Source: Alphaproteobacteria bacterium (GTDB lineage Bacteria; Pseudomonadota; Alphaproteobacteria; UBA9655). Taken from it: a stretch of 46,135 nt of DNA. The translations under genes were made by a program, and so were the position numbers. Of this stretch, positions 16,537 to 25,527 are shown piece after piece (within the stretch, counting starts at the first letter, position 1; the number at the start of each line of letters is the position of its first letter). Where the stretch lies: NCBI GenBank assembly GCA_027459605.1, contig DAIDHR010000014.1, positions 1 to 46,135 on the forward strand, written 5' to 3'. The notes beneath the pieces are model-generated. The model made no database searches and had not been told where the DNA came from. It was given only the letters and a program-made list of their open reading frames with translations.

Positions 16537-17658
16537 TTACTTAACCCTCTTATAAGCCCAGGTTATCCAAGGGAATAGGGCTTTTAAATCTGATGTTTCA
16601 ACCAAAGGTCCTCCCCATAAGCGAAGAGAGGGAAGAGACCCTCCATGTCCTAGAATATCAAAAGCAACGCCCTCCTTGTCTAAAGTCTCAGCAATGGCCT
16701 TAGGAATCGCCCAATCTTCTGGATCTTCTGGAAAGTAAAGACAAATAGAGGAGGAGGAGCGTGCAAGAGGATCTCGTGCCAATAACTCAATCCAGGGAGT
16801 TTCAGAAACCCATGACTCTACAGCTTTTAAGTTCTTCTTTGAACGCTCGATAAAAGCAGGAAGCCCTCCTTGCATTTGACACCACGACAATGCATCGAGG
16901 GCATCTTCAATGCACAACAGAGAAGGTGTATTGATGGTCATCCCCTCAAAAATTTGGCCCAAAAATTTTTCTCCCTGAGTTAATCGAAAAACTCGTGGCA
17001 TCGGCCAAGGGGGCGTATAAGATTCGAGTCTTTGCACTGCTCGTGGGCTTAATACAAGCATTCCGTGAGCCGCTTCTCCTCCCAATCCTTTTTGCCAAGA
17101 AAAAGAAACAGCATCCATTTTCTCCCAGGGAAATGGCATAGAAAAAAGGGCCGATGTTGCATCACAAATAACTAGGCCTTCTCTTTCTGAAGAGATCCAC
17201 TCCCCATCTGGGATACAAACACCTGTCGTCGTTCCATTCCAGGTTAAAACGACATCATGAGCAGAGTTAACCTGGGAAAGATCAGGAAGAAAACCTGGGG
17301 GCGCTTCAAAAATGCGCGTATTTTGAAGCTTAAGCTCCTTGAGTCCATCATGAACCCAAAGCTGGCCAAAAACGTCATAGGTCACAAAGTCTATAGGTTT
17401 TGGGCCTAAGAGAGACCACATAGCAGCTTCCATAGCTACTGTGCACGATCCAGCCATAAGGGCTACATGATAAGTTTCAGGAATCTCTAGAACCTCTCGG
17501 GTCAAAGAAGTGAGCTGACGAATTTTTTCAAGTCCCTCTGTAGATCGATGAGAGCGACCTAATAAGGACAAGGCTAAGTTGTCCAAGGCCCATCCAGGTC
17601 GTTTTCTTGTAGGTCCAGAAGAAAAACAAGGATTAGAAGGTCTTAAAGATGGGTTCAT
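16537..17658 (-). CDS. serC: Phosphoserine aminotransferase (alphaproteobacterial type)
   Basis: PLP-dependent class V aminotransferase converting 3-phosphohydroxypyruvate and glutamate to phosphoserine. The pyridoxal lysine is Lys190 in FSWQKGLGGEAAHG. CFSSGPTRKRPGW at the N-terminus and LLGRSHRS are typical of the alphaproteobacterial/archaeal SerC subgroup. 373 residues, about normal. In many Alphaproteobacteria serC is followed by serA; here sfsA and map follow instead, and serA/serB are not in the window. Upstream (17659-17900) is a divergent promoter region shared with usg. Confidence 0.88.
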   Translation of the reverse strand: MNPSLRPSNPCFSSGPTRKRPGWALDNLALSLLGRSHRSTEGLEKIRQLTSLTREVLEIPETYHVALMAGSCTVAMEAAMWSLLGPKPIDFVTYDVFGQLWVHDGLKELKLQNTRIFEAPPGFLPDLSQVNSAHDVVLTWNGTTTGVCIPDGEWISSEREGLVICDATSALFSMPFPWEKMDAVSFSWQKGLGGEAAHGMLVLSPRAVQRLESYTPPWPMPRVFRLTQGEKFLGQIFEGMTINTPSLLCIEDALDALSWCQMQGGLPAFIERSKKNLKAVESWVSETPWIELLARDPLARSSSSICLYFPEDPEDWAIPKAIAETLDKEGVAFDILGHGGSLPSLRLWGGPLVETSDLKALFPWITWAYKRVK

Positions 17659-17906
17659 CTTGTCTGTACAAAAAATATTTCATAATTGTTGGAGATCTAC
17701 CATGGTTAGGGCTAAAAAACAATGGGAGGGATCTTAAGCCAGGAAGATGACTAGGTTTTGGAAAAAATGACGATAATTTGTTCACAGAACCTATTAATAA
17801 ACTCTTAGTCTTTTAATCATTATTAACTTTTTAATGTCAAAATAATAATAAGGAAATCCTTTTGATAAGAAGTCAGTGTCGTGGACTTTGTGAGAGGGAG
17901 GAGGAG

Positions 17907-18185
17907 ATGAAAAGTGTTTCAAATCCGGATCTTCTACTTAGGCTTCAAGGATACCGCCTAACAACAGTAGAGATTATCTACTATTTGCCAGACCATCCAA
18001 ATGTGCTCCAAGTTTTTATTTGGCAAAATTTAGATCTTCCTCCTGACTTCCCCCGACTGCGTATGTTTCTGCTTTTTTGGGAAAAAAACATTGAAGGGCG
18101 TCTTTTCAGTGTCAAAATTGCTCAGTCAACAGATCCAGTAGTCTATAGCCTTATTTTCGCAAAAGGCGAGTTCAAGCTCCGTTAA
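17907..18185 (+). CDS. Usg family protein
   Basis: 92 residues from the ATG at 17907, which has a strong ribosome binding site (GAGGGAGGAGGAG). The frame extends to 17862 without support. The sequence LQGYRLTTVEIIYYLPDHPN, LQVFIWQNLDLPPDFPRL, FLLFWEKNIEGRLFSV and the ending GEFKLR fit the alphaproteobacterial Usg family. Usg proteins have no established activity; in some species the gene lies near the trp operon. It is convergent with gmk, six bases apart. Confidence 0.85.
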   Translation: MKSVSNPDLLLRLQGYRLTTVEIIYYLPDHPNVLQVFIWQNLDLPPDFPRLRMFLLFWEKNIEGRLFSVKIAQSTDPVVYSLIFAKGEFKLR

Positions 18186-18191
18186 AAGCAC

Positions 18192-18839
18192 TTATTCTTC
18201 CCCTCTCAAGAAATTAACAAATCGAGCAAGACCTATCTGGCGCCTTCTCTTTAATCGTTCAGCTTGGATGATAGATCTGACAATTTGAATACTTTCCGAA
18301 AGCGTATGATTGACGATTACATAATCGTATTCGGCCCAATGGCTCATCTCATCGGCGGCTTTACTCATACGCAGTTGAACAGTTTCAAGAGAGTCTTCTG
18401 CTCTGCTGTGAAGTCGTTCCTCTAAAGCTTGTATGGTTGGAGGAAGCAGGAAAACACTAACTAAATCACCTGTTGAGATTTGCTTGAGTTGCTGGGTTCC
18501 TTGCCAGTCGATATCAAAAAGAACGTCCTTTCCTGAAGCCAGCAGCTTTTCGATGCAGGCTTTCGGTGTTCCATAACTATACCCATAAACATGAGCGTGT
18601 TCTAAAAATTCTCCTTTTGCGATCATTTGGGAAAAGATCTCGTTATTCACAAAGTAGTAATCCTTCCCTTCCTTTTCAGACTCTCGCATGGGACGCGTGG
18701 TTACAGAAATGGAAAGCTCCAGCTCACACTCAAGTTCTAAAACTTTTCGAGCAATCGTTGTTTTGCCTGTACCCGAGGGTGAGGAGAGAACCAGCATGAA
18801 TCCCCGGCGATTAATGGTCGGTCGTGGTGTGTTTTTCAT
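18192..18839 (-). CDS. gmk: Guanylate kinase
   Basis: Phosphorylates GMP to GDP with ATP. I start at the ATG at 18839 (MKNTPRPTINRRGFMLVLSS), giving 215 residues, normal for the family. The frame up to 18944 is not supported and would overlap the divergent gene. Walker A is SSPSGTGKTT (about 19-28). GMP-binding residues are in SVTTRPMRESEKEGKDYYFV and DIDWQGTQQL. Confidence 0.95.
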   Translation of the reverse strand: MKNTPRPTINRRGFMLVLSSPSGTGKTTIARKVLELECELELSISVTTRPMRESEKEGKDYYFVNNEIFSQMIAKGEFLEHAHVYGYSYGTPKACIEKLLASGKDVLFDIDWQGTQQLKQISTGDLVSVFLLPPTIQALEERLHSRAEDSLETVQLRMSKAADEMSHWAEYDYVIVNHTLSESIQIVRSIIQAERLKRRRQIGLARFVNFLRGEE

Positions 18840-18899
18840 CGTAGCCCTTACGTTTTTTAGAAAACTTGAGTATACTAGCGTATTACAGGAGAAGAGCTT

Positions 18900-19202
18900 A
18901 TGGTGACGGTCAGAATTTATCAACCATCTAAAACAGCTATGCAATCGGGAAAAGGAAAAACAAAAAGATGGCTGGTGGAGTTTGAATCACATGATCCTCG
19001 GGTCACTGATCCCCTTATGGGGTGGGTGTCGTCTGAGGACACACATCAGCAGCTGCGCCTTTTTTTCCCATCCCTCACGGAAGCTATTCGTTTTGCAAAA
19101 CTCAAAAACCTTCGTTACCTGGTAAGCAGTCCTTCTTCTATAGAGAGGGTTCCTAAAAGTTATGGGACCAACTTCACGTGTCCTCGCATAAGAGGAATGT
19201 AA
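18900..19202 (+). CDS. NDUFS4-like complex I accessory subunit (ETC complex I region)
   Basis: 100 residues. VRIYQPSKTAMQSGKGKTKR, WLVEFESHD, DPLMGWVSSEDTHQQLRL and EAIRFAKLKNLRYLV are the hallmark blocks of the mitochondrial AQDQ/NDUFS4 subunit and its alphaproteobacterial homologues. It stabilises the NADH-oxidising arm of complex I. Divergent from gmk (60 bases between starts) and immediately upstream of tRNA-Val. With the NDUFA12-like gene at 2 kb it places the organism in Alphaproteobacteria. Confidence 0.9.
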   Translation: MVTVRIYQPSKTAMQSGKGKTKRWLVEFESHDPRVTDPLMGWVSSEDTHQQLRLFFPSLTEAIRFAKLKNLRYLVSSPSSIERVPKSYGTNFTCPRIRGM

Positions 19203-19250
19203 AACTCCTTGCGCCTAAAAAAAATCAAGTGTATATCACCCTTCAGGAAT

Positions 19251-19325
<75 letters not shown>

Positions 19326-19443
19326 TTCTTTATCGAGAAATTTCAAACACAAATTAAGCTTTCTCCCCATAACGAGGCTTTATTCTAAGACATTTTATAG
19401 GAAAAATAACCCGTACTTTTATGATTACTTTCCAATTTATAGA

Positions 19444-19884
19444 TTATTTGTGAGGCTTAGCCATTCCTTTATAGGTCAATTGGATTCCTCCACCATTCCC
19501 ATATCCTCCCCATGCTAGAATACAGTATGTATCATCATAACTGACACCTCCTGCTAAATTCGTGTCAAAAGATTTCTCAAAAGTTGAGCCATCTGGAGTT
19601 ACAGAAATAAGGTAACTCCATGGGAAAGGACCTTTATCATAGGTAATGGTTATTGCCCCTCCCTTGTAATAGCGAATATTGTTCTTTTTCCAAGAGTTTC
19701 CCCTATTTATTATATTTCTATTGTTTTGATCTTTTAAGGCATTTATGACATCATTCTCTTCCGGACAATTTGGTTGAGCAGCAGTGATTTTTCCCCTTGA
19801 AGCTGGGCGGGCAGCTTCTCCTTCTGCAGAAAAGACCGTGTATAGAGCCATACAATAACCCACTCCAAAAATTATTTTTTTCAC
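19444..19884 (-). CDS. Small exported protein, unknown family
   Basis: 146 residues with a weak signal peptide (MKKIIFGVGYCMALYTVFSA...). The mature part has two cysteines (PNCPEEND and DTYCILAWGG) that could form a disulfide, and Gly/Tyr-rich beta-like segments (GGAITITYDKGPFPWSYLIS, GGYGNGGGIQLTY). No family recognised. AT-rich flanks on both sides. Confidence 0.6.
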   Translation of the reverse strand: MKKIIFGVGYCMALYTVFSAEGEAARPASRGKITAAQPNCPEENDVINALKDQNNRNIINRGNSWKKNNIRYYKGGAITITYDKGPFPWSYLISVTPDGSTFEKSFDTNLAGGVSYDDTYCILAWGGYGNGGGIQLTYKGMAKPHK

Positions 19885-19955
19885 AGGTCCTCCAACTTAT
19901 ATAATTTCTTTGCCTTTTATGAGGTGTAAATTACAAAATGTGTATTAAATAATTA

Positions 19956-20141
19956 TTAATCCTCACTCGCTTTCTTCTTTAACGTCCTGAAAAGTTGTTC
20001 TGTATTCCAATGCTCGCAGTACCACCATTTCCCTTTCTTCGTCTTTCGATTACGACAATGTCGCCTTACCGTTCTCGATTCAGCGCAAAAAAAGCAGCGT
20101 TTCTCAAAAAATTGCTCCTTTCTTGAAATGGAGATATGATC
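19956..20141 (-). other. Open frame with Cys-rich, Trp-rich residues overlapping ispA end
   Basis: Out of frame with ispA and continuing 110 bases past it, this frame reads EKRCFFCAESRTVRRHC..., then KGKWWYCEHWNTEQLFRTLK before TAA at 19956. There is a CxxC and further Cys/His, as in a small zinc-binding protein, but no ATG start. It may be a remnant or a gene with an unusual start. I cannot decide. Confidence 0.25.
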
Positions 20142-20968
20142 TCAATGGCATGTTGAATGGACGATTGTGCCTTTTCAAGAAGGCCCGAGGGGCCCAGAAG
20201 GCTTAAAAAAGTTATTTTGGAGGTGTCTTGGCCCAAAGGTTTTCCAGTCGTTTCTTCACATCCGCATTCATCTAACCAATCATCAATCATTTGAAAAGCT
20301 TCCCCAACAAGAAGGCCATAGGTTCTCAGTGCATTTTTTTCTTGAAGTGAGGCTTTCCCTAAAATAGCTCCCGCTTCACAAGCAAAACCGAAAAGAACAC
20401 CCGTCTTAAGGTGCTGGAGCTCAAGGAGATCTTCAAATAGGTGGTGGGAGCCTTCTTGTCCTAAATCCCTCATTTGTCCGGCTACAAGACCATGGGAGCC
20501 AATGACTTGGCTCAACTTCGTTATAAGCTCAAGACGAATATTGGGAGGCACATCTAAAGATGAAAGAGTTTGAAAAGCAAGTGGAATGAGGGCATCGCCA
20601 ACAAGAATGGCTGTTGATTCACCAAAGGCTTTGTGGCAACTCGGTTTCCCTCGTCTCACATCTGCATTGTCCATACAAGGAAGATCGTCATGGACCAAAG
20701 AATACGCATGAATAAGCTCAATGGTTGCTCCCATTTTAAGGGCGCGTGAGGGAGAAACATCAAACAGGTGAGACGTGGCCCATACTAAAAAAGCCCGGAG
20801 TCGTTTTCCTTTTCCTAAGACACTGTATCTCATGGCCTGATGCAGGCATGTCGTGGGAGGGGGAAGAATTTCTTCTAAAACACTTTCAACGTCTTTTGCG
20901 ACATCTTTCAGGCGATCAAGAAAAGGTTCACCCATCAAAGGAAGTGGGCTTCGTTGTAATGGTTCCAT
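20066..20968 (-). CDS. ispA: Polyprenyl (farnesyl/geranyl) diphosphate synthase
   Basis: Condenses IPP with allylic diphosphates for isoprenoid synthesis. The first aspartate-rich motif is DDLPCMD (94-100) and the second is DDWLDE (229-234). GKGKRLRAFLVW (52-63) binds IPP, and GQMRDLG is also conserved. 300 residues from 20968; an internal ATG at 20935 (MGEPFLDRL) would reduce the overlap with xseB from 41 to 8 bases and is equally plausible. xseB-ispA is a classical pair, often with dxs next; dxs is not here. Confidence 0.93.
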   Translation of the reverse strand: MEPLQRSPLPLMGEPFLDRLKDVAKDVESVLEEILPPPTTCLHQAMRYSVLGKGKRLRAFLVWATSHLFDVSPSRALKMGATIELIHAYSLVHDDLPCMDNADVRRGKPSCHKAFGESTAILVGDALIPLAFQTLSSLDVPPNIRLELITKLSQVIGSHGLVAGQMRDLGQEGSHHLFEDLLELQHLKTGVLFGFACEAGAILGKASLQEKNALRTYGLLVGEAFQMIDDWLDECGCEETTGKPLGQDTSKITFLSLLGPSGLLEKAQSSIQHAIEIISPFQERSNFLRNAAFFALNRER

Positions 20969-21164
20969 CAGTTCCTACGACGATTTGTTCAACCCGAAGA
21001 CGGGCATCTTTAAGCTTTTTCTCACAGTGGGCTCTTAAGGCTGCCCCTCTTTCATAGGCATTAATAGCGTCTTCAAGATTTGTTTTCCCTTCTTCAAGGC
21101 GCCTGACAATTGTCTCCAGCTCCTTTAGGGCATCTTCAAAACTCATAGTCTCAAGAGGATTCAT
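20928..21164 (-). CDS. xseB: Exodeoxyribonuclease VII small subunit
   Basis: 78 residues, standard XseB: MSFEDALKELETIVRRLEEG, then LEDAINAYERGAALRAHCEK. Two helices form the bundle that wraps XseA, the large subunit (not in this window). The start is taken at 21164 (MNPLETMSF); the second Met is also possible. Lies eight bases after hbd and overlaps ispA. Confidence 0.94.
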   Translation of the reverse strand: MNPLETMSFEDALKELETIVRRLEEGKTNLEDAINAYERGAALRAHCEKKLKDARLRVEQIVVGTDGTITTKPTSFDG

Positions 21165-21172
21165 ACTCTCTC

Positions 21173-22045
21173 CTAACGTGTGGGAATGGGCTGTTCCCCT
21201 TTATAGTCATAGAATCCACGGTTTGTTTTACGCCCAAGCCACCCCGCTTCAACATACTTCATCAAAAGGGGACAAGGTTTGTATTTGCTTTCTCCGCGAC
21301 TCTTGTAGAGGACTTCCATAATGAAAGCGCACGTATCAAGACCGATTAAGTCTGCAAGCTCCAGTGGCCCCATTGGATGATTTGCGCCCATTCGCATCCC
21401 TTTGTCAATGGCTTCAATCGTTCCAACCCCTTCAAAAAGTGCATAGACCGCTTCATTAATCATGGGCATCAAAATGCGATTGACAATAAACCCCGGAAAA
21501 TCTTCGGAAAGAACGGACTGTTTGCCCAAGCGTTTAACAATATCTTGAATTGAATGAAAAGTTGTATTTGATGTCGCAATTCCTTTTATGATTTCAACAA
21601 GTTGCATAACAGGAACAGGATTCATAAAGTGCATTCCAATAAATTTATCTGGCCGATCTGTAACACATGCAAGAGCTGTAATGGGGATAGAGGATGTGTT
21701 TGAAGCAAGAAGGCATTGGGATGTCAGATGGGGAGTTAGTTTTTTAAAGGTATCTTTTTTTATTGTTTCATCTTCCGTAACAGCTTCAATGATTAAATCA
21801 CATTTTTTAAATTCGCCAAAGTCAACACTGGTTTGAAGTCTACTTAAAGCTTCTTCTTTTTCTTGAGCCGAAAGCTTATTACGAGCAACTTGCTTTTCCA
21901 TACTCCGGTCGATACCTGAAAAGCTTTTCTTAAGTATTTTCTCAGAAAGATCATTGAGGATGACCTTGTATCCTGCTAACATGCACACATGTGCAATACC
22001 ACTGCCCATTTGGCCAGCACCAATAACGCCAATGTTTTGAATCAT
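21173..22045 (-). CDS. hbd: 3-hydroxybutyryl-CoA dehydrogenase
   Basis: 290 residues. Rossmann NAD-binding start IGVIGAGQMGSGIAHVCMLA. Catalytic His in GMHFMNPVPVM with Ser/Asn in ASNTSSIPI. The C-terminal domain has NRILMPMINEA and GMRMGANHPMGPLELADLIG. It oxidises 3-hydroxyacyl-CoA in fatty-acid or hydroxybutyrate metabolism. It follows etfA by 138 bases in the conserved alphaproteobacterial order HIG1, adenosyltransferase, etfB, etfA, hbd, which links it to flavoprotein electron transfer. Confidence 0.93.
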   Translation of the reverse strand: MIQNIGVIGAGQMGSGIAHVCMLAGYKVILNDLSEKILKKSFSGIDRSMEKQVARNKLSAQEKEEALSRLQTSVDFGEFKKCDLIIEAVTEDETIKKDTFKKLTPHLTSQCLLASNTSSIPITALACVTDRPDKFIGMHFMNPVPVMQLVEIIKGIATSNTTFHSIQDIVKRLGKQSVLSEDFPGFIVNRILMPMINEAVYALFEGVGTIEAIDKGMRMGANHPMGPLELADLIGLDTCAFIMEVLYKSRGESKYKPCPLLMKYVEAGWLGRKTNRGFYDYKGEQPIPTR

Positions 22046-22183
22046 GATGGCTTTTTCTCCCTTATTATATTAATGGTATCATACCTTTTTCTACTCGCTT
22101 GCGCAAAGCTCTATGGAGAAGCTTAAGGATAGAAAGGGTCTCTCGCCGAATATACCAGGGGAGAGGCCGCAGAGATTCATTCC

Positions 22184-23128
22184 TCAAGCAGTCTTTTTAA
22201 TTTTTGCCGTTAGTTCCGGGAGGATCTTAAACAAATCCCCCACAAGCCCATAATCTGCAATTTGGAAAATAGGAGCTTCAGGATCTTTGTTAATGGCAAC
22301 AATGATTTTACTGTCTTTCATCCCAGCAAGATGTTGAATAGCTCCTGAAATTCCAACAGCAATATAAAGGGTGGGTGCTACAGCTTTTCCTGTTTGACCC
22401 ACCTGATAATCATTAGGAACAAAGCCTGCATCAACGGCGGCTCTTGAAGCACCAATGGCAGCCCCCAGCTTGTCAGCAAGAGCTTCAAGGAGAGCAAAAT
22501 TCTCTTTGCTTTGAAATCCGCGCCCCCCGGAGACAACGATTGAGGCTGAGGTCAACTCGGGTCTTTCGGAGGAACTGGTTTCCATTCTTACAAAAATAGG
22601 GAGGGGTGAGGATGATTCCTTAAAGGGACAAGCCTCAAAGGGCGCGCTTGAATTACCTTTCTGCGCCTTTTCAAAAGCGGTAGGTCGAATGGTTATAACT
22701 TTAATAGGGTCATTTGATGTCACTGTTGCTAAAGCATTTCCAGCATATATTGGCCGCACAAAGGTATTTTTGTCCTGGATTTGGATGACATCCGAAATAA
22801 GAGCAACATCAAGAAGAGCTGCCAGTCGGGGAAGCAGATTTTTCCCGAAGGTTGTAGATGGGGCTAAAATAAAGTCATATCCTTTAGCTAAATCGAGAAG
22901 CGTTTCCGTCATATCTTCTGCCAAAGGGTGGGCAAGACGAGGATCTTTTATCATCCAGACCTTTTCAACACTTTTAAAGAAAGCAGCTTCTTCTGCCGCT
23001 TTTTCAGGGGAGCTGCCCATAACAACTACATGAACAGGCGCAGAAAATGCTTTGGCTGCAGTCAGAGTTGCGAGGGTTGAGGCAGTCAAATTGCTTTGAT
23101 CGTGTTCAGCTATCAAAAGGAGGGGCAT
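22184..23128 (-). CDS. etfA: Electron transfer flavoprotein alpha subunit
   Basis: 314 residues. The C-terminal FAD domain has VVSGGRGFQSKENFALLEAL, AAIGASRAAVDAGFVPNDYQ, VGQTGKAVAPTLYIAVGISG and AINKDPEAPIFQIADYGLVG. With EtfB it carries electrons from acyl-CoA dehydrogenases to ETF:ubiquinone oxidoreductase. The ATG overlaps the etfB stop by one base, so synthesis of the two subunits is coupled. Confidence 0.96.
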   Translation of the reverse strand: MPLLLIAEHDQSNLTASTLATLTAAKAFSAPVHVVVMGSSPEKAAEEAAFFKSVEKVWMIKDPRLAHPLAEDMTETLLDLAKGYDFILAPSTTFGKNLLPRLAALLDVALISDVIQIQDKNTFVRPIYAGNALATVTSNDPIKVITIRPTAFEKAQKGNSSAPFEACPFKESSSPLPIFVRMETSSSERPELTSASIVVSGGRGFQSKENFALLEALADKLGAAIGASRAAVDAGFVPNDYQVGQTGKAVAPTLYIAVGISGAIQHLAGMKDSKIIVAINKDPEAPIFQIADYGLVGDLFKILPELTAKIKKTA

Positions 23129-23877
23129 CAGATTACCTTGGCTTCGTGTTGAAGTTTGTCCAAAAGTTCATCAACATTAGCAACCATAAGTCCCCCTTTT
23201 CGGGGAGGAGGTTCAACAACCTTGAGTGTTTTCAGGCGCGGGGTTAAATCGACGCCTAAAGTTTCTGCAGAAATAACCTCAAGAGACTTTTGTTTTGCTT
23301 TCATAATATTAGGGAGGGTTGCATAGCGGGGCTCATTAAGCCGTAAGTCAGTTGTTACAACGGCAGGTAAGGGCATTTTAAGGGTCTCAAGCCCTCCATC
23401 AACTTCCCGTGTCACCTCAATCTCCTCTCCATTCCGGATGAGGTGCGAGATAAAAGTTCCTTGTGGCCACCGAAGAAGGCCTGCGAGCATTTGACCTGTT
23501 TGGTTAAAATCATCATCTATGGCTTGTTTGCCCAGAATGATAAGGCGAGGGGACTCTTTTTCAACAAGGGCTTTTAAGGTTTTGGCAACACCTAAAGGTT
23601 GCGTTTCTAGGGATGTTTCTACATGAATAGCTCGGTCCGCACCTAAAGCAAGGGCTGTCCTTAAGGACTCTTGGCACGAGGCGTCGCCAATGGATACGAC
23701 GATAATTTCTGAAGCCAGTCCTTTTTCTTTAAGCCGAACAGCCTCTTCAACTGCAATTTCATCGAAAGGATTGAGGGACATTTTAACACCTGAAAGATCG
23801 ATGCCTGTCTCATCCGCCCTAACACGGACTTTGACGTTATAATCAACAACACGCTTAACAGCGACTAAGACTTTCAT
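23128..23877 (-). CDS. etfB: Electron transfer flavoprotein beta subunit
   Basis: 249 residues. [51 protein letters not shown] and the AMP-binding [20 protein letters not shown] segment are all EtfB signatures. The C-terminal arm that grips EtfA includes [10 protein letters not shown]. Ten bases after the adenosyltransferase gene. Confidence 0.96.
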   Translation of the reverse strand: MKVLVAVKRVVDYNVKVRVRADETGIDLSGVKMSLNPFDEIAVEEAVRLKEKGLASEIIVVSIGDASCQESLRTALALGADRAIHVETSLETQPLGVAKTLKALVEKESPRLIILGKQAIDDDFNQTGQMLAGLLRWPQGTFISHLIRNGEEIEVTREVDGGLETLKMPLPAVVTTDLRLNEPRYATLPNIMKAKQKSLEVISAETLGVDLTPRLKTLKVVEPPPRKGGLMVANVDELLDKLQHEAKVI

Positions 23878-23886
23878 GAACTCCTC

Positions 23887-24447
23887 CTACCGATTTGCTC
23901 CGGGAACCCACAGGATATCCCCTCCTTTTTGATGATTTGCATACCGGGCTAACACAAAAAGCAAATCAGAAAGTCGGTTTATGTACTGAATGATGGCATC
24001 ATTCAAAGGCTCTGTTTCTTTGAGAGAACAGATGGATCTCTCAGCACGCCTTACAACGCTGCGTGCTTGATGAAGGGTGGCGGATAAGGAAGTTCCTCCC
24101 GGCAAAACAAATGACTGAAGAGATGGAAGAGGCTTGTTGTAATAATCAATTCTTTCTTCAAGGAAGCTCACCTGGTGGGGGTGGATACGAAGCTTTTCTC
24201 CTTGTTTTTCAGCTTCTGGAACGCATAAATCAGCGCCCATGTCAAAAAGGTCGTTTTGGATGCGAGAGAGGAGTTTTTCGATCTCTTCGTCTGCAAAGAG
24301 GCGGCAGATCCCAATGGAGGCGTTGGCTTCATCCACGTCTCCAATCGCAGCAATCCAAGGAGAGGATTTTAAGACCCTTTTTCCTGTACCTAAAGAGGTT
24401 TTTCCTTTATCTCCACCCTTTGTGTATATGCGTGTTAATTGGACCAT
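23887..24447 (-). CDS. Cob(I)alamin adenosyltransferase, PduO/MMAB type
   Basis: 186 residues. The ATP-binding N-terminus IYTKGGDKGKTSLGTGKRV and the helical core GGTSLSATLHQARSVVRRAE with the ending NRLSDLLFVLARYAN are typical of PduO-type ATP:corrinoid adenosyltransferases, which make adenosylcobalamin. The likely consumer is a B12-dependent mutase encoded elsewhere. The gene touches the HIG1-type gene before it. Confidence 0.92.
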   Translation of the reverse strand: MVQLTRIYTKGGDKGKTSLGTGKRVLKSSPWIAAIGDVDEANASIGICRLFADEEIEKLLSRIQNDLFDMGADLCVPEAEKQGEKLRIHPHQVSFLEERIDYYNKPLPSLQSFVLPGGTSLSATLHQARSVVRRAERSICSLKETEPLNDAIIQYINRLSDLLFVLARYANHQKGGDILWVPGANR

Positions 24448-24651
24448 CTATTTAGCCTTTAAAAAGAGAAGGATGGAAAAAATCAAAATAGCAAGGGCTT
24501 GGAAAAGAATTCGAAGGCGCATCATCTTATTGCTGCGCTCACCCGCTTCCTTTCCTTCTTTGAACATATTAAAAAGTCCAGAAACCAAAGCGCCCACCGT
24601 TGCAACGAGAGCGAGAACAAGGAGGATCTTCAGTGTCCACTCTATTGTCAT
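24448..24651 (-). CDS. HIG1-domain twin-transmembrane protein
   Basis: 67 residues from the ATG at 24651 (MTIEWTLKILLVLALVATVG); a frame up to 24672 adds seven residues. Two membrane helices (about 5-27 and 43-64) flank the conserved loop FKEGKEAGERSNKMMRLRI, the HIG1 signature. Mitochondrial relatives assist cytochrome oxidase assembly. The alphaproteobacterial proteins are little studied. First gene of the adenosyltransferase-etfBA-hbd series, directly abutting the second. Confidence 0.85.
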   Translation of the reverse strand: MTIEWTLKILLVLALVATVGALVSGLFNMFKEGKEAGERSNKMMRLRILFQALAILIFSILLFLKAK

Positions 24652-24816
24652 GTTTCTCCCTTTGTATCTCAACTGTTTTCTTATAAATGGCCTTCTTTTT
24701 ATAACCTTTAACTCATTGAAAAACTATTAAATTTTTCTAATTGATGTTTCTGGTAAATTGACATAATTTTTCCTTTATATAAGTTAAAAATTTTAATTTA
24801 TAATGAGGGTATTTAA

Positions 24817-25527
24817 ATGATATTACGATTTTTATGTACAATTTTTGCTCTACTTTTCTTCGCTCTTTCCCCTTCCTATGCGGTAGTTATCATGGAATCA
24901 GACGTTGAAATTTTTGCTGTTAAGATTCCAAATCACTTAAAACGGTTATCAAAAGGGAAGTATGAAGCTTCTTTCAATTTTTTTAAATTATTTATTTCGT
25001 TAAAATCTGATGCACCGTTGAAAAAAATAGCAATCTCAAACGAAAAAATTCCGTCAAAAGAACTTGAGGTTTTAGGACCATGGCTACTTTCCATTAAAAC
25101 CTTGAAATCTCTTTCTTTAAATGCAGCGTTAGTAAATCAAAACGAACCCTTTATTCAAAAGTTAGCAAGTTGGCTTAAGGCAAGTGACAGTAATAATTTA
25201 GAAGAACTTGATTTAAGCAATAATCCTCTTGGCTATAACACGGCCTATATTCTAGAAGCTCTAAAGACAAACAAAGGATTGAAAAGGCTCTCTTTAAATA
25301 ATACATATCCTACAAGTGATATGTATTCTGAAGCTCTTGAGGAATCTCTAGCTCAGAATAAAACTTTAGAGTTTTTCAGTTTTTGCGGTAATAAAGTGCC
25401 GTGTCTCGAGTGGATGGAGCCACTTTACAAAAGGCCCCCCGGACTTCCATTTATTAAAGTTGACATATCCGGTACAAATGAATCCGAGCAAAGAGAATTT
25501 TTCTTGTCTCTTAAGGCAAAACAATAG
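24817..25527 (+). CDS. Exported leucine-rich-repeat protein
   Basis: 236 residues. Signal peptide MILRFLCTIFALLFFALSPS with cleavage near SYA. From about residue 65 there are 4-5 ribonuclease-inhibitor-type LRR units of 27-30 residues, e.g. LKSLSLNAALVN, LEELDLSNNPLGYNTAYIL, LKRLSLNNTYPTSDMYSEAL and LEFFSFCGNKV. Such eukaryote-like LRR proteins are common effectors or surface proteins of intracellular bacteria; here the signal peptide implies export by Sec. No operon partner. Confidence 0.78.
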   Translation: MILRFLCTIFALLFFALSPSYAVVIMESDVEIFAVKIPNHLKRLSKGKYEASFNFFKLFISLKSDAPLKKIAISNEKIPSKELEVLGPWLLSIKTLKSLSLNAALVNQNEPFIQKLASWLKASDSNNLEELDLSNNPLGYNTAYILEALKTNKGLKRLSLNNTYPTSDMYSEALEESLAQNKTLEFFSFCGNKVPCLEWMEPLYKRPPGLPFIKVDISGTNESEQREFFLSLKAKQ

